Source: Aeromonas taiwanensis (GTDB lineage Bacteria; Pseudomonadota; Gammaproteobacteria; Enterobacterales; Aeromonadaceae). From it: a stretch of 64,000 nucleotides of DNA. Under the pieces are notes generated by a model. The model was not told where the DNA came from, ran no database searches, and saw only the letters and a program-made list of their open reading frames with translations. The position numbers and the translations under genes were made by a program. The stretch is taken from NCBI RefSeq assembly GCF_000820165.1, contig NZ_CDDD01000087.1, positions 1 to 64,000 on the forward strand, read 5' to 3'. Numbering within the stretch: position 1 is the first letter of the stretch; every line of letters begins with the position of its first letter. Positions 8,543-18,366 of the stretch are shown in pieces.

Positions 8543-9091
8543 CTACTCTGGGGTGAAAAACGGCCTGCACCATGGCCGGATAGAGGATCGAATCGGGTTG
8601 GCGATTGTACACCAGGCCCCCCCGGGAGGAGCCAGTGATACCTGGTGAAATGGCCGCGATATCGCGGCGAAAAGGCCGTTTTTCTGCCGTATTGGCGGCC
8701 TTCCCCCTTTGTTCAGAGCGGTTTGGGTTCCAAACATCCCCGCTCTAAAGGCAGGGGTTAGGCGAGGGGGGCTGATGGGCGGTCCCGCGACGCCTTGATT
8801 CCCGGCGCAGGACTCCTGACGCCTGGTACCAGAGGACGTGAGATGGGGGTCGATACCCATGGGCCGGGGACGTTGCTGGTCATGGTGCCTGGCAGATCTG
8901 TTCTCAGCGCGATGATCCCTCCCTATCGTGCCCTCTTGCTGGACGCCGCCATGACGCGCCAGGGAACCACCAAGGCGGGCCACCGCCTGGCGGCGGATGG
9001 TCGTCTGCCCCGTATGAGGCTTTGATGCCCCGGCACATCTGTTATCATGCCCCCTCATTCTTGTTATCTCATTGAGCTTGTTGGAGAAATC
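8543..9091. other. Intergenic region without a supported gene
   Basis: About 550 bases lie between two divergent genes. A perfect 16-bp palindrome (GCCGCGATATCGCGGC) sits at 8653-8668. Open frames on both strands (8543-9121 minus, 8795-9025 plus) lack plausible starts and protein-like composition. It presumably holds both promoters. Confidence 0.4.
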
Positions 9092-9679
9092 ATGCCCCGT
9101 ATCCTCTATCTGCTGCGCCACGGCCAGACCCGCTATAACGCCGAGCTGCGGCTGCAGGGGCGCTGCAACTCCGAGCTGACCCCCAGGGGGGAAGCCCAGG
9201 CCCTCGCCATGGGGAACCGGTTGAGTGAATTGGTGGCAGAGCCCGCCGACTGGACCCTCTACGCCAGCCCCCTCGGCCGGGCCCGGCAGACGGCAGAGCG
9301 AGTGTGTCAGCAGCTTGGCTTGGACCAGGAGCGCATCGTCTGGGACGAGCGGCTGGTGGAATTAGGGATGGGGGAGTGGGAGAGCCGCCGGGTGCCCGAA
9401 CTGCTGGCGGCCCACCCCGAACTCGATCTGGAGGAGCCGGACTGGTATCTGCAAGCCCCCGGTGGGGAGAGTTTTGAGAGCATTCAGCGCCGGGCCCGGC
9501 AATGGCTTGAGGACGAGCACATTGCCGAACAGGCCATCGTGATCTCCCACGGCCTGTTCGGCGCCATGCTGCGCGGCGCCTATGCGGATCTGGACTACGC
9601 CACCACCTGGTTGCAGGAGCTGCCGCAGGACGCCTTCTTCAAACTGAGCGGCGGCCGTATCGAGCGGATCCCCTGCTGA
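9092..9679 (+). CDS. Histidine phosphatase family protein
   Basis: The 195-residue product has the phosphoglycerate mutase-like active-site motif LLRHGQTRYN at residues 7-16 (phospho-accepting His), the second arginine region ASPLGRARQTAER, the acid/base Glu in ERLVELGMGEWE, and the second catalytic His in VISHGLFGAM. It probably hydrolyses a small phosphomonoester; substrate is unknown. The ATG at 9092 is preceded by GGAGAA and is preferred over a frame opening at 9047, since RHG motifs normally lie within the first ten residues. It is the last gene left of the AT-rich island. Confidence 0.9.
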   Translation: MPRILYLLRHGQTRYNAELRLQGRCNSELTPRGEAQALAMGNRLSELVAEPADWTLYASPLGRARQTAERVCQQLGLDQERIVWDERLVELGMGEWESRRVPELLAAHPELDLEEPDWYLQAPGGESFESIQRRARQWLEDEHIAEQAIVISHGLFGAMLRGAYADLDYATTWLQELPQDAFFKLSGGRIERIPC

Positions 9680-9686
9680 CCACATG

Positions 9687-9715
9687 AAAACGGCCCGCCC
9701 TGTGTGGGCCGTTTT
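9687..9715 (+). terminator. Terminator after the histidine phosphatase gene
   Basis: AAAACGGCCC pairs with GGGCCGTTTT around a 9-nt loop immediately after the stop codon. The A and T tracts make it able to act in either direction. Confidence 0.85.
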
Positions 9716-9766
9716 GGAGCGCAGGGGAATTTTCGAGACGCTGATAAGGGGCATTATGCTTCCTGC

Positions 9767-9776
9767 CAGACAATTT
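9767..9776. repeat. Left copy of a 10-bp direct repeat flanking the island
   Basis: CAGACAATTT occurs here, at the last bases of the vsr gene, and again at 15929-15938, upstream of the VOC gene. The two copies bracket the AT-rich segment exactly where base composition changes. It could be a target-site duplication or recombination footprint, or chance. Confidence 0.4.
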
Positions 9777-10224
9777 AGTCTTTTGGATAGTCAGGCCAGC
9801 TTAGCGATGTTGTGGTCCCCCTGATGATGGGGGGCAGCCACTCCACAGTGGTCTCATCCATTCCTTTCAAGCCGCATTCCCAGATCTTGAATACTCTCCA
9901 ACCAGCCTGGATCAGCATGTATTCCACTTTTTCATCGCGGATCATGTTGGCCGTAAACTTCTGCAGCCAGAACGCGGTGTTGCTCTTTGGAGTGGCTGCA
10001 TATGAACAATTGAGGTGACGATGCCAGAAGCAACCATGAACGAAGATGCAGAGCTGATAGCGTGGAAGAACGATGTCGGGTGTGCCGGGAAGATCTTTCA
10101 CGTGCAATCTGAAACGAAAGCCCCGGGCGTGGAGATATTTGCGCAGCAGGATTTCGGGGCGGGTATTCTTGCTCCTGATGCCTGACATCATCACGGAACG
10201 GGTTGATGCATCAACAACATCCAT
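9775..10224 (-). CDS. vsr: Very short patch repair (Vsr) endonuclease
   Basis: The 149-residue product nicks DNA 5' of a T:G mismatch made by deamination of 5-methylcytosine. Family motifs are complete: MSGIRSKNTRPE (residues 13-24), LPGTPDIVLP with catalytic Asp50, FVHGCFWHRHLNC (His63, His70 and Cys73, active-site and zinc residues), FWLQKFTANMIRD and GWRVFKIWECGL (Cys117). It is divergent from the methyltransferase gene 68 bp away, the usual partner of Vsr. Base composition is clearly AT-richer than the flanks. The stop codon overlaps the left flanking repeat. Confidence 0.95.
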   Translation of the reverse strand: MDVVDASTRSVMMSGIRSKNTRPEILLRKYLHARGFRFRLHVKDLPGTPDIVLPRYQLCIFVHGCFWHRHLNCSYAATPKSNTAFWLQKFTANMIRDEKVEYMLIQAGWRVFKIWECGLKGMDETTVEWLPPIIRGTTTSLSWPDYPKD

Positions 10225-10292
10225 GCTTTCTCTTCCTCGAAGGCACGCTTCCTGGTATCTTTACGGCCTGATCAAAAACACAGTAATTCGAC

Positions 10293-11873
10293 ATGACCAT
10301 TTTTTCACCACCCATCCCCGTCGTCGACCTGTTTGCCGGTCCTGGCGGCTTGGGTGAGGGCTTCTCCTCTCTCAATGATGGCAAGGCATTCGAGATCCAG
10401 GTTTCCGCAGAGAGGGATCCTGTCGCTCGCCAGACATTGAGACTTCGCGCGTTCTACCGGTTGCTCAAGAATCACAGGCCAGAGTTCATTCAGGACTATT
10501 ACCAGTTCTGCAATGGTGCTGCCGAGAATCCGGTCACGGAAAAAACCATGGATCTCTGGGAAAAAGCGGAAAGAGAGGCGCTGTGTCTGGAGATCGGCAG
10601 CGAAGAAGGCAACAAAAGGCTTGATCAGGCGATAGCCAAGGCTTTTGAAAACAAGAGTGAATTACTGCCTTGGGTGTTGATTGGCGGTCCTCCCTGTCAG
10701 GCCTATTCCATTGCCGGACGTTCAAGGAACAAAGGTAAATTGGATTATAAGCCGGAAGAGGATCATCGTCATTTCCTCTATAAAGAGTATCTGCGGATTA
10801 TCCAGAAGAATCGCCCAGATATTTTTGTCATGGAGAATGTCAAGGGGATATTGTCTTCAAAGATAAATGGAGACTTTATTTTTCATCAAATTCTCCGTGA
10901 CTTGGCCAGTCCCAATGTGGCCCTAGAGATGCCTGATGACGGTCTCAGATACAAAATAGTCTCCTTGGTCAATGACGAAGTATTCCAGGATGGTGATGAC
11001 CCCAAATTGCTCGATGCCAAGAAGTTCATCATTCAGGCCGAAGATTATGGTATTCCGCAGGCCCGTCACCGTGTGATACTTCTGGGCATTCGCAGTGATC
11101 GTGTTCGCACTGAGCTTTCAGAACTGCCAAAGCTGTCAAAGTCAGACACCGTGACAGTCAAGCAGGTCATCGGGAACATGCCTGCATTGCGAAGCAAGCT
11201 CAGCAAGCAGAGTGATTCATACCTGAATTGGGAGTCTTCGGTCAGAGAAGAGCTGATGTCACTTAGCATGTCCGCACAAAGGGGTCCGAGGGATATAATG
11301 CCTCTTTCAGCAAGATTGACTATAGCAGCAGAGCATTTGAATGCACAAGAAACAGGTGGATTGCGCTGGACCAAATCTGATGAGCTAGAGGGCTCCACTG
11401 GAATTAGTGAGTTAGACAGTTGGTATTCTGATCCCAATCTTGATATCTGGTTGAATCATGAAACGAGGGGACATCGAATCGATGATCTGGGGCGCTATGG
11501 ATATGCTGCATGTTTTTCAGAAGAGTATTCCCGTTCACCCAAAGGCCATACTGATTTTTGCCTACCAGGACTTGCTCCAGATCACAAAAACTGGGAATCA
11601 GGCCAGTTCTCTGACAGATTCAGGGTGCAACTGGCGGATGCTCCGTCTACTACCATAACCAGTCATATTGCGAAAGATGGGCATTACTTTATCCATTACG
11701 ATCCAAAACAGTGCCGCAGCTTGACAGTAAGAGAAGCCGCACGTTTGCAGACATTCCCTGACAATTACTTCTTCCATGGAGGAAGAACACAGCAGTATCA
11801 TCAGGTTGGGAATGCGGTCCCCCCTTTGCTCGCAAAAAAAATAGCTGAAATTGTATTTGATATACTTACATAA
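10293..11873 (+). CDS. DNA (cytosine-5) methyltransferase
   Basis: This 526-residue Dcm-type enzyme has motif I VVDLFAGPGGLGEGF (residues 10-24, SAM binding), motif IV GGPPCQAYS with catalytic Cys135, motif VI FVMENVKG, motif VIII QARHRVILLG, and motif X YHQVGNAVPPLLA near the C-terminus. About 110 residues separate motifs I and IV, longer than in Dcm or HhaI, as in several larger C5 enzymes. The target-recognition region between motifs VIII and IX fits no specificity I can name. It is paired with vsr and faces the GHKL operon, so it may protect the host in a restriction-like system. Confidence 0.95.
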   Translation: MTIFSPPIPVVDLFAGPGGLGEGFSSLNDGKAFEIQVSAERDPVARQTLRLRAFYRLLKNHRPEFIQDYYQFCNGAAENPVTEKTMDLWEKAEREALCLEIGSEEGNKRLDQAIAKAFENKSELLPWVLIGGPPCQAYSIAGRSRNKGKLDYKPEEDHRHFLYKEYLRIIQKNRPDIFVMENVKGILSSKINGDFIFHQILRDLASPNVALEMPDDGLRYKIVSLVNDEVFQDGDDPKLLDAKKFIIQAEDYGIPQARHRVILLGIRSDRVRTELSELPKLSKSDTVTVKQVIGNMPALRSKLSKQSDSYLNWESSVREELMSLSMSAQRGPRDIMPLSARLTIAAEHLNAQETGGLRWTKSDELEGSTGISELDSWYSDPNLDIWLNHETRGHRIDDLGRYGYAACFSEEYSRSPKGHTDFCLPGLAPDHKNWESGQFSDRFRVQLADAPSTTITSHIAKDGHYFIHYDPKQCRSLTVREAARLQTFPDNYFFHGGRTQQYHQVGNAVPPLLAKKIAEIVFDILT

Positions 11874-11953
11874 TATAATCCTCATATAGAAAATTGATGT
11901 TACTAATTAACGCTATTTAGCATGAGTGTTGTAAAAAACTTTAATGTAAAAAG

Positions 11954-11988
11954 CGATTTCGTGAAGCGTTTAACGCTTCACGAAATCG
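11954..11988. repeat. Perfect 35-bp palindrome
   Basis: Two 17-base arms (beginning CGATTTCGTGAAGCG) are exact reverse complements around a single T. It lies between the 3' ends of the methyltransferase gene and the convergent three-gene operon. It could be a bidirectional terminator, though neither side carries a strong T run, or a protein-binding or recombination site. Confidence 0.8.
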
Positions 11989-12009
11989 ACATCATGAATA
12001 TTTATGGTG

Positions 12010-12741
12010 TTACATAAATTTTCTAAAGTCATTTGGTAGCATTTTAGCTAAAATATCACACCCTAACTCTTCGATATCATATGTCAGGTCCAGCTGTTCA
12101 AGGACTGTAGAAAGACGTCTTGGAGCACCACCATCCTTCCCGCCACTACCTTTCTTCAATTTTCCTTGAGCCTCATCGAAATAGAGTTTGGTGACTAAGG
12201 TCATAATTCCAGTACTAAGTACAATCCACTTTCTCGACATCATTTGTTCAAAGACTTCACCAGTTTTGTTTACCGGAATACCAAGAACAGCTTTGAGACA
12301 TTCGGGGTTGTCACTGTGAGCACGGTAAGCTAACCAAAGCGGGGCCATTTTCTGTCGGTAGACTTTACGCCAGTTTCCTGGCTCATATATCCATAGAGCG
12401 TACTCGCCTATCTGACCCTTGCTACCAATGAACTTGCTGGCATAGTTGAGAGTCAACCAGCTCCAGAAACCTTGATCGGCTTCCAAGGATTCCTCATCCA
12501 GCTTTGCGGACTTGACTGCCAGATCAATGGCTCTTGCCAGTTGCAACTTTGTTTCGAATGCAGAAGGGCTGAATATATCTGTAGAAACTGGTTTTCCCCT
12601 GATTTCGGTAAATGCAGGACTATCCATCAATTCAGGAGGGACTGGCGTTGATGGGTTATGGCGAGCTTGATCAAGCCAAGCACGCATTTGTTCAATGCCG
12701 TCTGGGTTAAATGCCCGCATCTGAAATATTTCCATTATCAA
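12010..12741 (-). CDS. Unknown protein C, third gene of the GHKL operon
   Basis: The 243-residue product (short alternative starts at MEIF and MRAF) is soluble and mixed alpha-helical, with segments FWSWLTLNYASKF, WRKVYRQKMAPLWLAY and a C-terminal block RRLSTVLEQLDLTYDIEELG ending LPNDFRKFM. A Gly/Lys-rich linker (KLKKGSGGKDGG) precedes that block. No nuclease or nucleotide-binding motif is evident and I cannot name the family with confidence. The start overlaps the preceding gene's stop by four bases, so translation is coupled. Base composition is AT-rich like the rest of the island. Confidence 0.85.
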   Translation of the reverse strand: MIMEIFQMRAFNPDGIEQMRAWLDQARHNPSTPVPPELMDSPAFTEIRGKPVSTDIFSPSAFETKLQLARAIDLAVKSAKLDEESLEADQGFWSWLTLNYASKFIGSKGQIGEYALWIYEPGNWRKVYRQKMAPLWLAYRAHSDNPECLKAVLGIPVNKTGEVFEQMMSRKWIVLSTGIMTLVTKLYFDEAQGKLKKGSGGKDGGAPRRLSTVLEQLDLTYDIEELGCDILAKMLPNDFRKFM

Positions 12742-13511
12742 TACTCCAACGTCAGGAAGTTAATTAATCGATCACGCAGTTTCTTTTCTCTACAAAATCC
12801 AGTAGCCGCTTTTTGTGCCCAATCATCAATTTCTTGATGATCACCGTTATTAGGATATGAGACGCCTACCCATTTCTTTCCTAGAGCCAGCCATGTTGTG
12901 GTCTCTCCTTCGTCAGTCGTTACTTCATCATCCTTACCTGCGTCCTGCTGGGCATGAGCTTGGTACACTAGGATGGCTCTGACTACACCAGGAAGAAGAG
13001 CAGACAGGATAGGACTTGCTTTGAGTTCCTGTTTGGTGCCTAGATTGATGTCGAGCACTAGTGTCGGAGTATCATCCATATTTTCCAATTCCCAGACGCC
13101 ACCTTGTAGATCACGCATTTTTATGGGAAGCAAAGATCGTTGTGGTGCTTCTCCGTCCCCACTGTTGTGAGCCTCCACGTTTTCTGCTGTTGCCAGCAAG
13201 CGGCAGGACTTCGGTTCAACAACAAGCACACGAAAGCGTACATCTTCGGGATCGCCCATAGCGCTAATATCAAACTCGGAGTCTGAACCGTCGATAGTAA
13301 ATGCTTTTCCAGCATATCCCCAGTCGTTTCGCAGGCGCATAACGCGCCCTCGCTCAGCCTCAACAACTATCAAGGCATCAGGTCTCAGTCCATATCCTGC
13401 TAGTCTGAGGTGAACATTGCAAATAATGGCGTTGTCACGAGGTTCAATGGTGACTTTGACATCTTCTCTAAAGATCTTGGCTCGGCCTGTAAAATTAAAA
13501 CGGCGACTCAT
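12738..13511 (-). CDS. Unknown protein B, second gene of the GHKL operon
   Basis: The 257-residue product begins MSRRFNFTGRAKIFREDVKV. The first 120 residues look beta-rich, and residues about 155-180 (LVLDINLGTKQELKASPILS) lead into a helical C-terminal half with an acidic linker (QDAGKDDEVTTDEGE). No catalytic motif is evident and no family is recognised. Both ends overlap neighbours by four bases (13508-13511 and 12738-12741), which ties its expression to the GHKL ATPase and protein C. A structural or DNA-binding partner is plausible but inferred only from context. Confidence 0.85.
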   Translation of the reverse strand: MSRRFNFTGRAKIFREDVKVTIEPRDNAIICNVHLRLAGYGLRPDALIVVEAERGRVMRLRNDWGYAGKAFTIDGSDSEFDISAMGDPEDVRFRVLVVEPKSCRLLATAENVEAHNSGDGEAPQRSLLPIKMRDLQGGVWELENMDDTPTLVLDINLGTKQELKASPILSALLPGVVRAILVYQAHAQQDAGKDDEVTTDEGETTTWLALGKKWVGVSYPNNGDHQEIDDWAQKAATGFCREKKLRDRLINFLTLEY

Positions 13512-15472
13512 TCCGTTATCTCCACAATGTCATCCTCCCCAATGGGAGTCGAACTGATTTTAATTATTAGGTCACGATTGAGGTCCGCTGGTTGTAAAAT
13601 AATTTCAAAATCAGGTTTACTTACTTGAAAAACCAAACTTCCATAATCACCACTCTCGATCAGTGTGCTACTTGTGACGACTCGGAAACCGCTTTTATCA
13701 TCTATCCCATTTTCAGCTGCTTGTTTTAGGTCAAAGTCGAATTTCGAGTGAGTTTTAAAAGGATTACGGCCATGAATATCATATGCTGCTTGGAGGACCA
13801 GTCGGTAACCTTCTTTATTGGTGAACCCATCTGGGTTGCCAGTGAGATATATTTCTCCTGCGGATTGCTTGAGCCGCCAGCAGCGCGGTGTAGGAAGTGG
13901 AATATTCGGGTCGTCTGGCTTGGTTGTTTTATGTGTTTTTTTATCGTCCTCGCTCAGTACTTTGTTACATTTTGGCTGTAGAGGTGAATTATTTGATGGA
14001 TACGGGAGCAGATCGGCTAGCAGGTTGTGATCTGGTTGGTCATCTTCACTAGATAACTTGTCGATGAGTTTGTGTACACTTTCGCGAACGAAGGGAATTA
14101 GTTTATTTGCTGCGTAGTACCGGGGCTCTCTAAATTTATCACGACTGGCTTTCCAGTCTGTGTGTGCGGGGCACTCGGCTCGTCGCAGCGCTTCTGCGAT
14201 TGCGTTATTTGATGTGTAAATTAAACCAATACAGTCAGGAGCTTTTCTGCGAGTTGGTTGGTTGGGTATGATCAGTCCATCTCGTACATATATAGGGTAA
14301 TGACGCCCAGACTTCCTCTTGACCAGTACATCAAACTCACACGCTACAGGGTCACCTTTGGCCGCTATGATGATCATGGGCACCTTGAAGTGCACTACAC
14401 GGTTATTCTCTAGCGCTGATTCGATATCCTGTGGGGGCAAGTCGGTTTGGTAATTTGACCAGTCGTAATCCAGAGTATCTTGGTCGTGCTTATGAATGAC
14501 TTTAACCTCCAAGGGATTTACTTGTCCGAGTCGCAGTAAATTTCTTGCTAATTGAATCGCCTCTTGGAGCTGGTCATCTTTTGGGGCAACCTGAATGAGC
14601 GTAGAGAAGCTGCTTGAGTCAAAGCGCTGATAGTTGTCGTTATTATGATCTCGCAGTTCAATTACTAGGTCTCCAGCCAATATAGGAATGAAGTATTCCT
14701 TGGCGATAACCGCTGCTAACCGCTCTAGAGTCAAATATTTTTCATACGCCCATGGAATGATCACACTCAAACCAGGTTCATCTACTCGGCGCAATCGGAA
14801 GTCTTGCCTTAATCGCTCTGTAACCATGTCACTGGTAAATGGGATTTGTAGGCCATCTTTATCTTGGCTTAACCAGCCGTCTGGAGTATATCTCACACCA
14901 TTAATCTCGTGGTGCCTTAGAATAGTTTGTCCTATTAGGTGCATACCAGTCTCGGATGCACGTCGAGTAATAGCAAAGAAAGTACGGATTCGACTAGAAC
15001 GAGGTATTACGATCTTACCAACCCCCCAACTTCCCCGTTCGCCATCTTTCTTATTCGAGAGCCCTTCAGCTCTGAAAAAGTGGTAGAAGTTTCCACCGAC
15101 CTGAGGATCGACAGAATCAATTTTCCCTTCAAGCCCTTTGGTTCCAAAGTCTTCAATCGCAAGGTAGATGCACTCTTCCGCCCCCCAGTTCGGTAGGCTC
15201 GCCAATCGAATTTCCTTTGCTGAATAATGATCTTGTACCTCTTTGGGAAACCAGAAGTTAGCATTGTCAGCTGAAAGTTTGCCCAGAGAAAGAGTCACTA
15301 GGACTGGATCATCACTCAGTCGTGCATCCAGAGAGTTCTGAATTGTTTCACGGACCAAGGCATGCTCGAGCCCTTCGATGGACTGATCTTGGAAAAACTC
15401 ATCCTGCATCGGGTCTCGCGCTTTGGCTCCTAAAGGCTGTTTCAAAAATTTCCACTGTGGTTGTTCAATCAT
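13508..15472 (-). CDS. GHKL-type ATPase, first gene of the putative defence operon
   Basis: The 654-residue product carries Bergerat-fold ATP-binding motifs: N box RETIQNSLDA (residues 41-50), G1 box EDFGTKGL (107-114) and G2 box GSWGVGK (147-153), the arrangement of Hsp90/MutL/MORC/gyrase-B ATPases. A central region (residues about 200-480) and a beta-rich C-terminus of about 130 residues follow. There is no histidine-kinase phospho-acceptor box. The ATG at 15472 is preceded by GAGAGGA; a longer frame to 15550 has no such site. MutL/MORC-like ATPases are known in prokaryotic restriction-modification neighbourhoods, which fits the adjacent methyltransferase and Vsr. Substrate unknown. Confidence 0.85.
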   Translation of the reverse strand: MIEQPQWKFLKQPLGAKARDPMQDEFFQDQSIEGLEHALVRETIQNSLDARLSDDPVLVTLSLGKLSADNANFWFPKEVQDHYSAKEIRLASLPNWGAEECIYLAIEDFGTKGLEGKIDSVDPQVGGNFYHFFRAEGLSNKKDGERGSWGVGKIVIPRSSRIRTFFAITRRASETGMHLIGQTILRHHEINGVRYTPDGWLSQDKDGLQIPFTSDMVTERLRQDFRLRRVDEPGLSVIIPWAYEKYLTLERLAAVIAKEYFIPILAGDLVIELRDHNNDNYQRFDSSSFSTLIQVAPKDDQLQEAIQLARNLLRLGQVNPLEVKVIHKHDQDTLDYDWSNYQTDLPPQDIESALENNRVVHFKVPMIIIAAKGDPVACEFDVLVKRKSGRHYPIYVRDGLIIPNQPTRRKAPDCIGLIYTSNNAIAEALRRAECPAHTDWKASRDKFREPRYYAANKLIPFVRESVHKLIDKLSSEDDQPDHNLLADLLPYPSNNSPLQPKCNKVLSEDDKKTHKTTKPDDPNIPLPTPRCWRLKQSAGEIYLTGNPDGFTNKEGYRLVLQAAYDIHGRNPFKTHSKFDFDLKQAAENGIDDKSGFRVVTSSTLIESGDYGSLVFQVSKPDFEIILQPADLNRDLIIKISSTPIGEDDIVEITE

Positions 15473-15969
15473 CCCGTTCCTCTCAAAAAGCAGGTTTATT
15501 GGTAAAAATATTTTACAGTTTGAAATCGCCAGATGACGTGCCATCGGCATCGCCTAAGCGAGACGTTACCCGATCCAGTTCCTTATGGTGTGCTTTGAAG
15601 ATTCCTCACCGGTAAAACAATGCGCATTCCTATTCGAAAGCCTATCAAAAGGATCTCATGCAGAGATCCATTTACGCGTTGCTCGACAAGACGAAAAAAT
15701 CTTCACTTTTTATCAATCATAGAAACCTTGTAGGTTTTAAATATTTCATGAATTTTTATGAAGTATCTTTATGTGTCAAGACTATATCTCTAAAATTATC
15801 ATGGGAGTTGTGATAGGTCACGCTTGCTCGCGGTAGTCGCTAACTGGTCTGATATGACTTTGTCAAAGAGTTGCTTAGGTTTGTGCCTGCACTTGGAGGT
15901 ACATCTGCCGACACTCTTGTATGAGCAGCAGACAATTTCTGGTGGAAAGTACAATCACTAGGAGGAACC
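15473..15969. other. Right end of the island and intergenic region
   Basis: About 500 bases without a supported gene. It should hold the promoter of the leftward GHKL operon. A 7-bp stem with 5-nt loop (GGATCTC/GAGATCC) lies at 15651-15669. Sequence to about 15815 is strongly AT-rich, then composition drifts back towards the chromosomal average before the right flanking repeat. Confidence 0.5.
15929..15938. repeat. Right copy of the 10-bp direct repeat flanking the island
   Basis: CAGACAATTT, identical to 9767-9776. It lies 31 bases before the VOC gene start, so joining the two copies would restore a compact intergenic region of about 230 bp between the phosphatase and VOC genes. Confidence 0.4.
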
Positions 15970-16338
15970 ATGATCAGCCATATCGACCATCTGGTATTGA
16001 CGGTGAGCGACATCGAGCGGGCGGTGGCGTTTTACAGCGGTGCCTTCAAGATGGAGCCCATCACCTTCGGCGAGGGGCGCCGGGCCCTGCGCTTTGGCAA
16101 CCAGAAGATCAATCTGCAGTTGCTGGGGCAGGAGCCGCGCAACCGGGCGCAGGTGGGGTCGGGGGATCTCTGCCTCATCACCCGCTGGCCCCTGGATCAG
16201 GTGATGGCCCAGCTCGCGAGTCAGGGGGTCGAGATAGTGGAGGGGCCTGTGATGAAAAGCGGTGCCTGCGGTCCCATCGAGTCGGTCTATTGCCTGGACC
16301 CGGATCAGAACCTTATCGAGATCAGCCGCTATCGCTGA
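15970..16338 (+). CDS. VOC family (glyoxalase/dioxygenase-like) protein
   Basis: This 122-residue single-module vicinal-oxygen-chelate protein starts ISHIDHLVLTVSDIERAVAF. It has the paired beta-alpha-beta-beta-beta pattern and ends in LDPDQNLIEISRY, which carries the typical C-terminal metal-ligand Glu; His7 is the likely first ligand. AGGAGG stands seven bases before the ATG. Members are lyases, dioxygenases or resistance proteins, and the reaction cannot be deduced here. It is the first gene right of the island. Confidence 0.88.
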   Translation: MISHIDHLVLTVSDIERAVAFYSGAFKMEPITFGEGRRALRFGNQKINLQLLGQEPRNRAQVGSGDLCLITRWPLDQVMAQLASQGVEIVEGPVMKSGACGPIESVYCLDPDQNLIEISRYR

Positions 16339-16435
16339 GCCCCGCCGCCAGGCGAGTTTCTCTGTGGAAGGGGGCTTAGCCGCAATCGCGACCAGCGGGG
16401 CACTGAGCAAGCAGTGCGGGATGGTGGGTCCCCAA

Positions 16436-16463
16436 CACAACGGCAGCCAAGGCTGCCGTTGTG
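16436..16463. terminator. Terminator between the VOC gene and gdhA
   Basis: Perfect 13-bp arms (CACAACGGCAGCC/GGCTGCCGTTGTG) around AA, between convergent genes. It could serve both directions; flanking T runs are short. Confidence 0.7.
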
Positions 16464-16499
16464 CTTGAAGCCGCTGTTGCAGGCGGCGTGACGGGGAGC

Positions 16500-18366
<1,867 letters not shown>

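Noticed and set aside
6482-8638. 718-codon plus-strand frame
   Set aside because: Shadow of the MHYT-GGDEF-EAL gene; no recognisable domain.
8543-9121. 192-codon minus-strand frame upstream of the MHYT gene
   Set aside because: It would abut the MHYT gene, but it overlaps the phosphatase start and has a composition unlike neighbouring proteins and no ribosome site.
11954-11988. Palindrome considered as a CRISPR repeat
   Set aside because: Only one copy and no spacer array nearby.
12010-12741. Protein C considered as a named domain family (DUF6339-like)
   Set aside because: Resemblance was only impressionistic; the typical blocks could not be matched, so no family name was assigned.
13508-15472. 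GHKL protein considered as a two-component histidine kinase
   Set aside because: No membrane segment, no H-box phospho-acceptor, and the N box lies within the first 50 residues as in MutL/Hsp90-type ATPases.
9775-15938. Island considered as an insertion sequence or prophage
   Set aside because: No transposase, integrase, terminal inverted repeats, phage structural genes or tRNA target; only a short direct repeat flanks it.
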